Origin: Kaistia soli DSM 19436
Lineage (GTDB): Bacteria; Pseudomonadota; Alphaproteobacteria; Rhizobiales; Kaistiaceae
NCBI RefSeq assembly: GCF_900129325.1
Contig: NZ_FQUP01000003.1
Coordinates: forward strand, 62,001-126,000
Direction: 5' to 3'
DNA length: 64,000 nucleotides
Each line of letters opens with the position of its first letter. Positions within the stretch are counted from its first letter, which is position 1. The position numbers were made by a program, and so were the translations under genes. A model generated the notes under the pieces. The model was not told the DNA's origin, ran no database searches, and saw only the letters and a list, made by a program, of their open reading frames with translations. Positions 51,736 to 61,011 of the stretch are shown here, piece after piece.

Positions 51736-52455
51736 TCAGTCCGACTGCTTCGGCGGCATGATGACGAGACCGGAGATCGGCTCGACACAGACGAGGTTGT
51801 CGACTACCGAGTGGACCCCCGGCACATTTTCAGCCACCACGCGTGCTGCTGCGCGCTCGCGTTCATCGAAGATGGTGCCGGTCAGGTCCACGGTGCCTTT
51901 GTCCACATGCACCCTGATGAGCCCGTTGCCACTCCATGACTGGCGGCCGAATTCCGCGGCGAGTGCAGAGCGGATGGTAGCGTCATCGCTCGGTGCTGAT
52001 GCCGCTTCCTCGCGCGCCCGCACCATGGCCTTCATGAGGTCGGAGCGGCTGACGATGCCAAGGAGATTGCCCTTGTCATCGACGATTGGAACCCGCTTGA
52101 CGCGCCGGCGGGTCATGATCTCCACGATCTCCTCGAGCGCGGTCTGCGGCGACGCAGTTTCCACGTCGTGGGTCATGACATCCCCGACCCGCCTGGCATG
52201 CGCCTCGACATAATCGGATGCCGCCTGTCCTGGGCTCAGCAGAAACTCCAGCCAGCGCGAGCGCTTACGCCCGGTCGCGATTTCGCTGCGGCGGAGAAAG
52301 TCGCCCTCGCTGACGATGCCGACGAGCCGGCCGCCACTTTCAACGACCGGAAGTCCACTGACCTTGTGCGACAGCATTAGCTTCGCGGCGTCATCGATGC
52401 TGGTGGTCGGTTCGACGCTGATAACCGGCGTCGTCATCACGGCTTCGGCGCGCAT
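51736..52455 (-). CDS. CBS-BON domain protein
   Basis: The 239-residue protein has two CBS motifs (about 5-60 and 90-150) and a C-terminal BON domain (about 160-225: ALAAEFGRQSW, VHVDKGTVDLTG, AENVPGVHSVVDNL). CBS pairs bind adenine nucleotides; BON domains bind membranes or polymers. GGAGG precedes the ATG by five to seven bases. A perfect FNR/FixK box 70-83 bases upstream suggests induction at low oxygen. Such proteins often occur in rhizobial FixK regulons. Confidence 0.9.
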   Translation of the reverse strand: MRAEAVMTTPVISVEPTTSIDDAAKLMLSHKVSGLPVVESGGRLVGIVSEGDFLRRSEIATGRKRSRWLEFLLSPGQAASDYVEAHARRVGDVMTHDVETASPQTALEEIVEIMTRRRVKRVPIVDDKGNLLGIVSRSDLMKAMVRAREEAASAPSDDATIRSALAAEFGRQSWSGNGLIRVHVDKGTVDLTGTIFDERERAAARVVAENVPGVHSVVDNLVCVEPISGLVIMPPKQSD

Positions 52456-52524
52456 GGCGGCCTCCTAAATTCTGTGGGCCTCGCGGTCCCTGTTCCACGT
52501 CTACTCGTTGCTGCGCCGGGAACC

Positions 52525-52538
52525 TTGATCGCGATCAA
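52525..52538. promoter_or_regulatory. Perfect FNR/FixK box (anaerobox)
   Basis: TTGATCGCGATCAA matches TTGAT-N4-ATCAA exactly and is fully palindromic. It lies 107 bases ahead of the acetate kinase start and 70 bases ahead of the CBS-BON start, so it could act on either or both. A FixK gene is 3 kb away. Confidence 0.85.
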
Positions 52539-52644
52539 GGTCATTGGCGGTCGCCGCCGGGCAGGAATTCCCTGCCGGCGGCGGGGCCGCTACAGTCGCC
52601 TCCGGCCGGTAAACGCCATCATAAGCCTGCCGAAGGAAATCGCC

Positions 52645-53826
52645 ATGGCTCAGCCCACGCTGCTCACCTTCAATGCCGGTTCTTCCACCATCAAACTTGG
52701 CCTGTTCGCGATGGATGGGACGACGCCACATCGGTTCGGCAAGGGCATGGTCGATCTTCGCCGCGAGCCGCTGATGTTGCACGTCACGGAAGGCGCAGAA
52801 AAGGCGGACATTCCGCTCGATGCCAAAGCCGCCGAGGACCTCGACGAGGTGGTCGCGGAAACGCTCGAAGTGCTCGCGACGCAATTCCGGCATGACGCAA
52901 TTGCAGCGGCCGGCCATCGCATCGTCCATGGTGGCGACCGGTTTCGCGGACCGGCCCCGATCAACGACGAGACGTTGCACGCGATCGAGGCGCTGGTGCC
53001 GCTCGCGCCACTGCATCAGCCGCAGGGCTTGCGGTTAATTCGCTCACTCCGCCGGCTGAGACCGGATATCCCCCAGACGGCGTCGTTCGATACTGCGTTT
53101 CATCAGACCCAGAGCGACGCCATGCGCCGGCTGCCCCTGCCTCGCGAATGGTTTGATCGCGGTGTCAAGCGCTATGGCTTCCACGGCCTGTCCTACTGCT
53201 TCATCGCCAGGGAGCTTGCCCGTGTCGCGCCGGAATTGGCCGCGCGCAAAGTGGTCGTGGCGCATCTCGGCAGCGGCGCCAGCCTCTGCGCGATCGAGAA
53301 GGGTGCGAGCCGCGCAACCTCCATGACGTTTTCGACGCTTGACGGGATCGTCATGGCGACGCGGCCGGGCGCCCTCGATCCAGGTGTCATCATCCACCTC
53401 GCCAAAGGCGGTCTCCCGATCGAGGAGATCGAAGCGATGCTCTATCACCGGTCAGGATTGCTCGGGCTTTCTGGAATTAGCGCCGATGCACGAGATCTTG
53501 CGGCGAGCGATGCGCCGGAGGCCCGCGAGGCGCTCGATCATTTCGCGAGGACGATCGCGGGCATGACCGCGTCGCTGGGCGCCGCACTCGAGGGGCTTGA
53601 TGTCCTTGTCTTCACCGCAGGCATCGGCGAGCACCAGCCGGCGCTCCGGGCTGATGTCTGCCGCCGCCTCGGCTTTCTCGGCATCTTCGTCGATGAAGAG
53701 CGGAACTCCCGGAACGCGCAACGGATCGACGCCGCGTCGAGCCGCGTTGCCGTGTTCGTGATTCCGACTGACGAGGAGCAGGTGATCGCCGAGGAAGCGG
53801 CATCGCTTCTCTCTGCGGCGGACTGA
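52645..53826 (+). CDS. ackA: Acetate kinase
   Basis: ATG 52645 with AAGGA ahead is the true start; the longer frame is unsupported. The 393-residue enzyme has LTFNAGSSTIK at the N-terminus, RIVHGGDRF, TASFDTAFH, YGFHGLSY, HLGSGASLCAI and VFTAGIGEH. It interconverts acetyl phosphate and acetate, making ATP. No phosphotransacetylase or phosphoketolase is visible nearby. The FNR/FixK box upstream suggests use under oxygen limitation. Confidence 0.95.
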   Translation: MAQPTLLTFNAGSSTIKLGLFAMDGTTPHRFGKGMVDLRREPLMLHVTEGAEKADIPLDAKAAEDLDEVVAETLEVLATQFRHDAIAAAGHRIVHGGDRFRGPAPINDETLHAIEALVPLAPLHQPQGLRLIRSLRRLRPDIPQTASFDTAFHQTQSDAMRRLPLPREWFDRGVKRYGFHGLSYCFIARELARVAPELAARKVVVAHLGSGASLCAIEKGASRATSMTFSTLDGIVMATRPGALDPGVIIHLAKGGLPIEEIEAMLYHRSGLLGLSGISADARDLAASDAPEAREALDHFARTIAGMTASLGAALEGLDVLVFTAGIGEHQPALRADVCRRLGFLGIFVDEERNSRNAQRIDAASSRVAVFVIPTDEEQVIAEEAASLLSAAD

Positions 53827-53830
53827 CCGT

Positions 53831-55753
53831 TCAGACGCTCAGGGCCGGTCCGAGCAGCGCGCGAAGCCGGGTTGCCAGCGCCGCCGTCGTATAGGGCTTC
53901 CGCAGCCACGTCCCGGTTTCGGCCTGCCCGCGCTCTGCAATGCTCGGTTCGGCATAGCCTGAGGTGAGCAGGACCTTGATGCCAGGTCGCAGCGCGCGGA
54001 TTTCGGCAGCAAGTGTATCGCCATCCATTCCGCCGGGCATCACGACATCGCTGAAGAGCAGGTCGATCGTGCGGTCCTCGCCAGCAACCGCGAGCGCTTC
54101 AGCCGCGTCCGATACCTCAATCACTTCGTAGCCGAGATCGCGCAGCCGCGCGACGGCGACGCGCCTGACCCGTGGCTCGTCTTCAACTACAAGGATCGTT
54201 TCCGTGCCGCCTTGAGGACGTCCCGGCGCCTCCGACGTTTTCCCCTCGCCAAGGGCCGCGGCCGCGGGCCGCGCGCCTGGCAGGTAGATGCGTACGGTCG
54301 TGCCGTGTCCCGGCTCGCTTTCGAGGCGAATGAGACCGCCCGACTGCGTGACGAACCCGTAGACCATGCTGAGGCCGAGGCCCGTGCCGGCGCCGACGCC
54401 CTTGGTCGTGAAGAACGGTTCGAAGGCCCGCTCCCGGACAGCCGGCGTCATTCCCGTGCCCGTGTCGGAGACCGAGATCAGGACATAGTCGCCCGGCCGC
54501 ATATCGGGCCGCGATCCAGTTTCTGCCAAGGCGATTTCGGCATGGCTGATCTCGACGGTGAGCCGGCCGCCACGCGGCATGGCGTCCCGGGCATTGAGCG
54601 CGAGGTTCAGCAGCGCGTTCTGAAGCTGCGACGCGTCGACCATTGCATGGTTGGACGAGCCGGTCACGACAGTGCGGAGTTCGATCGTCTCGCCGAGAGC
54701 GCGGCGCAGCAGATCGGAGAAATGGGCAACGAGCTGGCTGATGTCCGCCAACTGGGCATTGAGTGGCTGGCGACGTCCGAAAGCGAGGAGTTGCCCCGTG
54801 AGCCGCGCGCCGTCATCGGCGGCCTCCTGTGCCGCCTGAATCAGTTCGCGGGTCGGGCCGGCCTCGACGCGCTGCTCGATCATTTCGAGATTGCCGCTGA
54901 TAATCGTCAGGAGATTGTTGAAGTCATGGGCGATCCCGCCAGTGAGCTGGCCGATCGCTTCCATCTTCTGAGCCTGGCGCAGCTCTTCCTCGAGCTTGTG
55001 CCGGCTGGTCAGATCGCGGATGAAACCGGTGAAAATGCGCTGGCCATTGGCGACCGTTTCGCCGACGGCCAGCTCCATCGGGAAGCGTGAGCCGTCCTTC
55101 TTGGTGCCTGTGACGATGCGGCCGTAGCCGATGATGTGCCGACGGCCTGTCGCGAGATAGCGCGCCAGATAATTGTCGTGATTGTCGCGGTCCGGCGGCG
55201 GCATCAGCATGCGGACATTGTGTCCGCGCACTTCGTTGGCTGAATAGCCGAACAACCGTTCCGCAGCCGCGCTGAACGAATCGATCGTGCCCTTTTCATC
55301 GATGATGACCATCGCTTCGGGAACGGTTTCGAGAATCGAGCGCAGATGAGCTTCGCGCGTCGCGATCTCGAGCTGGGCCCGCTTCAAATCGCTCAGATCG
55401 TGATTGACGCAGAGGACCGAACCCGGTGGCACCGCGATCATCCGGCTCGCGATCGCCAGCATGCGCCCGTCGCGGTGGCGCTGCTGAACTTCACCGTCCC
55501 AAGAACCTGTCTTCGCCAGCGCATTGACCATCGCAGCCCGGGGCGAGGCAAAACTCGTGAGGAGAAATTGCTGGAGTGGCTGGCCGACCGCTTCCTCGCG
55601 CGTCCAGCCGTAGAGCGCTTCCGAGCCGCTGCTCCAATGCGAAATCACGCCGCTCTTGGCGTCATGGATGATGATGCTGCCTGCGTCGAGAAGAGCGGCG
55701 ATGGTATCGAGATTGGCTGCGCCGGGGGGCGCGGCATGGTGGGCGTCAGTCAC
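53831..55753 (-). CDS. Hybrid FixL-like oxygen sensor histidine kinase
   Basis: A GTG at 55753 with GAGG ahead starts a 640-residue protein: a PAS domain (about 15-120), a heme-PAS (about 135-250), HisKA with His276 (GGIAHDFNN), HATPase ([27 protein letters not shown]) and a C-terminal receiver with Asp569. The heme-PAS carries the FixL pattern NHDNYLARY ... [11 protein letters not shown]; His192 (proximal ligand) and Arg212 (distal) are 20 apart as in Bradyrhizobium FixL. With FixK and the OmpR-type regulator next door this matches the hFixL-FxkR-FixK pathway of Rhizobium etli. Confidence 0.88.
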   Translation of the reverse strand: MTDAHHAAPPGAANLDTIAALLDAGSIIIHDAKSGVISHWSSGSEALYGWTREEAVGQPLQQFLLTSFASPRAAMVNALAKTGSWDGEVQQRHRDGRMLAIASRMIAVPPGSVLCVNHDLSDLKRAQLEIATREAHLRSILETVPEAMVIIDEKGTIDSFSAAAERLFGYSANEVRGHNVRMLMPPPDRDNHDNYLARYLATGRRHIIGYGRIVTGTKKDGSRFPMELAVGETVANGQRIFTGFIRDLTSRHKLEEELRQAQKMEAIGQLTGGIAHDFNNLLTIISGNLEMIEQRVEAGPTRELIQAAQEAADDGARLTGQLLAFGRRQPLNAQLADISQLVAHFSDLLRRALGETIELRTVVTGSSNHAMVDASQLQNALLNLALNARDAMPRGGRLTVEISHAEIALAETGSRPDMRPGDYVLISVSDTGTGMTPAVRERAFEPFFTTKGVGAGTGLGLSMVYGFVTQSGGLIRLESEPGHGTTVRIYLPGARPAAAALGEGKTSEAPGRPQGGTETILVVEDEPRVRRVAVARLRDLGYEVIEVSDAAEALAVAGEDRTIDLLFSDVVMPGGMDGDTLAAEIRALRPGIKVLLTSGYAEPSIAERGQAETGTWLRKPYTTAALATRLRALLGPALSV

Positions 55754-55782
55754 GATCGGGCCTCGTTACACAATGGACCCGG

Positions 55783-56535
55783 CTAGTGGGGCCAGACAGC
55801 CTGACGTGAATAGGCGACTGCGATCGGGTCGTGCGCACCATCGTCGCCTTCGCCGGCCAGAATCTCAAGCTTCAACGGCTGACGGACGACGATCGCGTGG
55901 CGACCGCTGGCCGCAATGACGCCGCGGCTGGTGAGACGAGTCATGATGCGCGAGACCGTCTCGATGGTGAGGCCGAGATAGTCCGCCATGTCGAGCCGGG
56001 TCATCGGGAGGTCGATCAGCGGCTGGCCGTCCAGATGCGCCGATGCGCGCCGGGCGATGGCCAGCAGGAAGCTTGCGACGCGCTCCTCTGCACTCTTGCG
56101 TGCCAGAAGCACCATCTGGTCCTGGGCCGCTTCCATCTCGTCCGAAAGGCGGGCGAACAGCTCCGGCCGAAGCGTCGGGGAGCCGTTGACCTCTTCGTCG
56201 AAGCGGTTCCGCGTCACGCGGCGGAGCTTCACCCGGGTGACGGCCTCTGCGGTATAGAGATAGCAGCGACGCTGCGACAGGCCGACGAGATCGCCTGGAT
56301 AGAGGAAGCCGGTGATCACCCGGCGGCCGTCGCCGATGATCTTATAGACGCGGAGAACACCTTCGATGATCTGGAAGAGATGGGCGGCGACATCGCCCTC
56401 CCAGAAGAGGGCCGCGCCCGGCTCGAATCGCTCCTCAGCCTGACGGCGGAAGACGCTGGCGAGCCCCTCGCCGGAACCGATCTCGCCGGGAACGTGGTCC
56501 TGGCGGCTCAGTGCCATCATCGGTTCGGAGTACAT
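55783..56535 (-). CDS. fixK: FixK-like Crp/Fnr transcriptional regulator
   Basis: The 250-residue protein has a Crp-type sensory barrel (about 30-140) and a C-terminal helix-turn-helix (MTRLDMADYLGLTIETVSRIMTRL), the E..SR recognition pattern of FNR/FixK. It lacks the N-terminal iron-sulfur cysteines, which favours FixK over FNR. It starts 153 bases from the divergent OmpR-family regulator and precedes the hybrid kinase on the same strand. It likely activates TTGAT-N4-ATCAA sites such as that at 52525. Confidence 0.87.
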   Translation of the reverse strand: MYSEPMMALSRQDHVPGEIGSGEGLASVFRRQAEERFEPGAALFWEGDVAAHLFQIIEGVLRVYKIIGDGRRVITGFLYPGDLVGLSQRRCYLYTAEAVTRVKLRRVTRNRFDEEVNGSPTLRPELFARLSDEMEAAQDQMVLLARKSAEERVASFLLAIARRASAHLDGQPLIDLPMTRLDMADYLGLTIETVSRIMTRLTSRGVIAASGRHAIVVRQPLKLEILAGEGDDGAHDPIAVAYSRQAVWPH

Positions 56536-56628
56536 CGGGAAACCCTCGCGTCTCGTTGCTGCCGGGTGTCATCTGACGGGCTCTCGGTGACGCGGGGACG
56601 ATGCGCGTGCTACGTTCGGTGCTCGTTC

Positions 56629-56644
56629 GTAACAGAGTGTGACA
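56629..56644 (+). promoter_or_regulatory. Candidate FxkR-type direct repeat between fixK and fxkR
   Basis: GTAACA-GAGT-GTGACA is a near-perfect direct repeat with 10-base period. As I recall, FxkR of Rhizobium etli recognises a GTTACA-N4-GTTACA K-box upstream of fixK; each half here differs by one base. The position, about 95 bases ahead of fixK, fits. Confidence 0.5.
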
Positions 56645-56688
56645 GCAGTCGATGATCCCTGCCGAGACTGGAACCGCAGAGACACGCC

Positions 56689-57417
56689 ATGGCTGAGCCG
56701 CATGCGCGGCAGGAGCATCTGGTCGTGGTCGATGACGACGCGCGCATTCGCCAGATGCTCGCCCGCTATTTCGAGGAAGAGGGCTATCGGGTCACCACGG
56801 TGAGCGACGGCAAGTCCATGCGCGAGGTACTCGGGCGTGGCGCCGCCGACCTGGTGCTGCTCGATCTGATGCTTGGGCCCGGCGAGAGCGGGCTTGATAT
56901 CGCGCGGGATCTGCGCGCCCGCTCGGACATCCCGATCATCATGCTCACCGGACGCGATGACGTCGTAGACCGGATCGTCGGTCTCGAGGTCGGCGCCGAC
57001 GACTACATTGCTAAGCCATTTCACCTGCGCGAGGTGTTGGCGCGGATCAAGACTGTGCTGCGCCGCCGCGCGCCGGCGCAGCGCGTCGCGGAAGCGTCCG
57101 CAGATGGACCGATCCGCTTCGAAGGCTGGGAGCTCGACATCGGGCGCCGCCGGGTCGTCAGGCCAGACGGCTCCGACGTGGCCCTCACGACCGGCGAGTT
57201 CGATATCCTTTCGATCCTCGCCCGCAGCCCAGGCCGCGTCTTCTCGCGCGATATGCTGATGGATCTCACGCGAGGCCGTCAGCTCGATGTTTTCGATCGT
57301 ACGATCGACGCGCAGATCGCCAGGCTGCGCAAGAAGATCGAGACAGATCCGAAAAATCCGCTGCTCGTAAAATCGGTAAGGGGCGTCGGCTATGTGTTTA
57401 CGGGAAAAGCGGACTAG
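56689..57417 (+). CDS. OmpR-family response regulator (FxkR-like)
   Basis: The 242-residue protein has a receiver (VVVDDDARI, Asp59 in LVLLDLMLG, Lys in YIAKPFH) and a winged-helix output domain (about 135-235: LTTGEFDILSILARSPGRVFSR, FDRTIDAQIARLRKKIE, VRGVGYVF). In Rhizobium etli an OmpR-type regulator, FxkR, connects hybrid FixL with fixK transcription. The linkage here supports the same function, but general OmpR similarity alone would not. Confidence 0.85.
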   Translation: MAEPHARQEHLVVVDDDARIRQMLARYFEEEGYRVTTVSDGKSMREVLGRGAADLVLLDLMLGPGESGLDIARDLRARSDIPIIMLTGRDDVVDRIVGLEVGADDYIAKPFHLREVLARIKTVLRRRAPAQRVAEASADGPIRFEGWELDIGRRRVVRPDGSDVALTTGEFDILSILARSPGRVFSRDMLMDLTRGRQLDVFDRTIDAQIARLRKKIETDPKNPLLVKSVRGVGYVFTGKAD

Positions 57418-57424
57418 GAGCGGA

Positions 57425-57514
57425 CTAGAATACCAGCGAGGCCCCGAGTCCAAGCATGGCGCCGACGGCGCCGCCGCAGAGAATGGCAATTGCGAGCGCT
57501 AGAATCTTGCGCAT
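57425..57514 (-). CDS. Very small hydrophobic protein (29 residues)
   Basis: ATG 57514 to TAG 57425 encodes MRKILALAIAILCGG followed by a Gly/Ala-rich helix ending in GASLVF. One basic N-terminus plus a single membrane helix is typical of small membrane proteins. A GGAG lies about eleven bases ahead. It is convergent with the FxkR-like gene, eight bases after its stop. No family is recognised. Confidence 0.5.
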   Translation of the reverse strand: MRKILALAIAILCGGAVGAMLGLGASLVF

Positions 57515-57647
57515 CAGATTTAGATCTCCATGATTGGGTTTTGCCGCCACTTCGGTAACACCGGCGTACCTTCTTGCCAGTGACCGGCTTCACGGCCATG
57601 TTCCGCCCGCTGACATGTAACGCCTGTCTCCGAGGAGAGTTTCATCA

Positions 57648-58286
57648 ATGGGCACGCTTTCGATCGACCTGGTGACAGATATCGTCTGCCCGTGGTGCTT
57701 CATCGGGCTGACCCGTCTCGACAATGTCCTGAAGGAGACGGGAATGGAGGCCACGATCACCCACCATCCCTACTTCCTCGACCCCGACCTGCCGGCCGAG
57801 GGCGTCGACGTCGCGGAGCGGCTGAAAGCCAAATATGGTGGCGATGTCAGTGCGATGTTCGCGCGGGTCGAGGCCGAGGCCCGCAAGAGCGGCATCCCGC
57901 TCGATCTTTCCAAGCAGCCGCGCCAGCGCCCTACCGACCGCGCCCATGCGTTGATCCGCGCCGCAGCGGAGAAGGGCACCCAGCATGCCCTCGCCCGGGC
58001 TCTGTTCGAGGCGCATTTCCTTCAGTCGCGCAATATCGCCGATGCTGACGTGATCGCTGAAATCGCCGTCGGCTTCGGCTTCTCCGATGATGAGGCGCGG
58101 GCGGTGGTCGTTGACGCCGACGCGCTCCACCGCACCCGCCAGGAGGCGGCCGCTATGGCGGATATGGGCATCGGCGGCGTGCCGTTCTTCGTATTCAACC
58201 GGGCGCTTGCGCTTTCCGGCGCGCAGCCGGAAGCGGTGATGGCCGACGCCATGCGCCAGGCGGCCGCTTCGGAGCCAGCCACCTGA
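57648..58286 (+). CDS. DsbA-family oxidoreductase (FrnE-like)
   Basis: The 212-residue protein starts with a thioredoxin-like strand and the CPWC motif (Cys14, Cys17 in DIVCPWCFIG), has an inserted helical domain and the cis-proline loop GIGGVPFFVFN. This is the FrnE/2-hydroxychromene-isomerase-like branch of DsbA proteins. No signal peptide is present, so it acts in the cytoplasm as a disulfide isomerase or in stress protection. It stands alone with a GAGGAG upstream. Confidence 0.9.
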   Translation: MGTLSIDLVTDIVCPWCFIGLTRLDNVLKETGMEATITHHPYFLDPDLPAEGVDVAERLKAKYGGDVSAMFARVEAEARKSGIPLDLSKQPRQRPTDRAHALIRAAAEKGTQHALARALFEAHFLQSRNIADADVIAEIAVGFGFSDDEARAVVVDADALHRTRQEAAAMADMGIGGVPFFVFNRALALSGAQPEAVMADAMRQAAASEPAT

Positions 58287-58388
58287 CGTCTTGTCGCGGC
58301 GACGCCATCGCTGGAAACTGTCTCGGTCGCTCGGGCGTTATCAGCCCATGGACGGCCGACTTCGCGCTGAATTGAAGGAAACGACGCC

Positions 58389-58796
58389 ATGACCGATCGT
58401 TCGCGTCTGTTCCCCGCACTCCGCTATAACGACGCGCGGGCTGCGATTGATTTCCTCGTCGCAGCGTTCGGCTTTACGCCGCACGCGATCCACACGACGC
58501 CCGACGGCCTGATAGCTCACGCGGAACTCCGGCTTGGTGACGGCATGGTCATGATCGGCGCGATCGGGCCGGACCTAGCCGCCAAGGGCCGCACCGTTAG
58601 CGGCGGCACAAGCAGCATCTACGTTTCTGTCGCCTATGTGGATGGTCATCACGACAAGGCCGTTGCCGCCGGAGCAGTCGTGACGCGTCCGCTCGCCGAT
58701 ACGGATTACGGATCGCGCGAATACTCGTGCCGCGACCTCGAGGGCTATGAATGGTCGTTCGGCACCTACGATCCCATGTTGCCGCCTGGCGACTGA
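58389..58796 (+). CDS. VOC-family protein (PhnB/glyoxalase-like)
   Basis: The 135-residue protein is a single vicinal-oxygen-chelate module pair (LFPALRYNDARAAIDFLVAAFGF, HAELRLGDGMVMIG, SREYSCRDLEGYEWSFGTY). It resembles PhnB-like proteins of unknown substrate rather than true glyoxalase I. It is convergent with the next gene with one base between the stops. Confidence 0.85.
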   Translation: MTDRSRLFPALRYNDARAAIDFLVAAFGFTPHAIHTTPDGLIAHAELRLGDGMVMIGAIGPDLAAKGRTVSGGTSSIYVSVAYVDGHHDKAVAAGAVVTRPLADTDYGSREYSCRDLEGYEWSFGTYDPMLPPGD

Positions 58797-58797
58797 G

Positions 58798-59343
58798 CTA
58801 CAGGATACGGCGGAAGAGACCGTCATAGAGGGTGACGAGCCCCTGCCCGTCCACCTCGATCATCGCTTCGAAACTGCCGTCCGCCGCCTCATAGCGATAG
58901 AGCCTATCTTGCTCGACGCATGTGTAGCGCTGGTGATCGAGCGAGAGTTCGAGATCGGGAAAGCGGACATAGAGCGCGGTGATCTCGGCAGACTGACCTT
59001 CGGTGAGGCCAAGGCGCCGGATCGGCAACGTGTTGGTGAACGGGCTTGCCGAGAAATCGACATCGAGGGCGCCGGCAAGTGCGGTCAGTCGCTTGCCCTC
59101 GCCGTTTCGCCATTTGCCGTCGCCATCTGACTGCAGCATGAGCTTCGGGCCGCCGGCCACCGCGACCTGCGCACGCGCCACAGCACCTGAGGCATGGCAG
59201 GCGACTTCATAGGCGGCCGCGAAATGGGCGTCGCCTCCCGACAGGATAGCGCCCTCGCCGCTGATGCCCGCCTCCCGATCGGCAAAAACCAGATGCTCGA
59301 TGCCGTTGCCGTCCCAACTCTTCCAACGCACTGCCTTCGACAT
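58798..59343 (-). CDS. Putative glycolipid-binding domain protein (DUF1089)
   Basis: ATG 59343 gives 181 residues with VRWKSWDGNGIEHL at the start, a central SDGDGKWRNGEGK and a C-terminal YTCVEQDRLYRYEAADGSFEA. These features match the putative glycolipid-binding family known from actinobacterial and proteobacterial proteins. It is predicted cytoplasmic, beta-rich and of unknown physiological role. GGAGAGGGG precedes the start. Confidence 0.82.
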   Translation of the reverse strand: MSKAVRWKSWDGNGIEHLVFADREAGISGEGAILSGGDAHFAAAYEVACHASGAVARAQVAVAGGPKLMLQSDGDGKWRNGEGKRLTALAGALDVDFSASPFTNTLPIRRLGLTEGQSAEITALYVRFPDLELSLDHQRYTCVEQDRLYRYEAADGSFEAMIEVDGQGLVTLYDGLFRRIL

Positions 59344-59411
59344 GCCAGTCCCCTCTCCTTGAACAGCCACAAGGCCGCTTCGGATGTCACCATATTTGAC
59401 GGCAGGCCAGC

Positions 59412-60884
59412 CTATCGATCGAGGCCCGCCAGCAGCAGGTACTTCTTCTCCACGAATTCATCGATGCCGTGATGAGACCCTTCGCGGCCGTTTCCGCTTT
59501 CCTTGACGCCGCCGAATGGGGCGAGTTCCGTCGAGATCAGCCCCGAATTGATGCCTACCATGCCGTATTCCAGCCCTTCGCCCACGCGGAAGATGCGGCC
59601 GATGTCGCGTGCGTAGAAGTAGGCCGCAAGGCCGAATTCGGTATCGTTCGCGGCAGCGATGACCTCCTCCTCCGTCTCGAAACGGAAGACGGGGGCTACA
59701 GGTCCGAAAGTCTCCTCGCGGGCGAGCTTCATGGCGGCCGATGCCCCGGTCAGCACCGTTGGCTCGAAGAACGTGCCGCCAAGGCGGTGCCGATGCCCAC
59801 CGAGCATGACCTTCGCGCCCTTAGACGTCGCATCGGCTAGATGCTCTTCCACCTTGGCGATAGCCTTGTCATTGATCAGTGGCCCCTGCGTGACACCCTC
59901 AGCCGTTCCATTCCCGACCGACAGCTTGGCCACGGCGGCGGTCAGCTTCTCCACGAAAGCATCATGGATGCCGGCCTGGGCGTAGATCCGGTTCGCGCAG
60001 ACGCAGGTCTGACCCATGTTGCGGAACTTCGACACCATGGCGCCTTCAACGGCTGCATCGAGATCGGCATCATCGAAAACGATGAAGGGTGCATTGCCGC
60101 CGAGTTCGAGTGCGACCTTCTTCACGGTGCCCGCCGCCTGTCGCATCAGCAGCTTCCCGATTTCGGTCGACCCGGTGAAATTGACGAGACGGATCGCCGG
60201 ATGTGACGTCAGCACGCCCCCGATTTCCTTGGCGTCGCCGGTAACGACGTTGAAGACGCCTTTGGGAATGCCAGCGCGGTCGGCGAGTTCGGCCAGCGCC
60301 AGCGCCGTCAGCGGCGTCTCGCCGGCCGGCTTCACGACGATCGGGCAGCCGGCGGCGATCGCGGGGCCGGCCTTGCGGGTGATCATGGCCGCCGGAAAAT
60401 TCCAGGGCGTGATGGCGCCGACAATGCCCATCGGCTGGCGCAGCACGAGGATGCGCGCATCGGCGCGGTGGCTCGGCAATGTCTCGCCGGCAATGCGCTT
60501 CGCTTCCTCTGCATAGAATTCGATATAGCTGGCCGCATAGTCGATTTCTCCCCGCGACTCGGCGAGCGGCTTGCCCTGTTCGCTTGTGAGGATCAGAGCG
60601 AGATCCTCACGATGGGCTATGATCCGCTCATACCACTGGCGGATGAGCTTCGACCGTTCCTTGGCGGTCCTCGCAGCCCAGCCCTTGAACGCCGCCGCTG
60701 CCGCATCGACGGCCGCGGTCGTCTCGTCGGCGCCAAAATGGGGCACGCGTCCAATCACCGCGCCCGTCGCCGGATTGGTGACGTCAGTCTTGGCCGTTCC
60801 GACCCAGGCGCCGTCGACATAGCAGCGATCCTTCAGAAGCGTCGGATCGATCAGGTCAAGCTCGATCAGAGCAGGCGTGTTCAT
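59412..60884 (-). CDS. gabD: NAD(P)-dependent succinate-semialdehyde dehydrogenase
   Basis: The 490-residue aldehyde dehydrogenase has TPWNFPAAMITRK, the general base Glu260 (LELGGNAP) and nucleophile Cys294 (GQTCVCANR). The spacing and the ESGNGREGSHHGIDEF end match GabD enzymes, which oxidise succinate semialdehyde to succinate. No gabT lies next to it, so a related aldehyde is possible. It is divergent from the nucleoside hydrolase gene. Confidence 0.9.
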   Translation of the reverse strand: MNTPALIELDLIDPTLLKDRCYVDGAWVGTAKTDVTNPATGAVIGRVPHFGADETTAAVDAAAAAFKGWAARTAKERSKLIRQWYERIIAHREDLALILTSEQGKPLAESRGEIDYAASYIEFYAEEAKRIAGETLPSHRADARILVLRQPMGIVGAITPWNFPAAMITRKAGPAIAAGCPIVVKPAGETPLTALALAELADRAGIPKGVFNVVTGDAKEIGGVLTSHPAIRLVNFTGSTEIGKLLMRQAAGTVKKVALELGGNAPFIVFDDADLDAAVEGAMVSKFRNMGQTCVCANRIYAQAGIHDAFVEKLTAAVAKLSVGNGTAEGVTQGPLINDKAIAKVEEHLADATSKGAKVMLGGHRHRLGGTFFEPTVLTGASAAMKLAREETFGPVAPVFRFETEEEVIAAANDTEFGLAAYFYARDIGRIFRVGEGLEYGMVGINSGLISTELAPFGGVKESGNGREGSHHGIDEFVEKKYLLLAGLDR

Positions 60885-61011
60885 GGGCTTGATCCTTGGG
60901 ATGCTGCATGTTCGAATTGACGGTCAGCGGTTCTGCCGACATGGAACGGCGAAAATAGCGCGCGTCGCCCCGCACTGCCATGGTGACTCTGTCGGACAAC
61001 GGGAAACCAGC

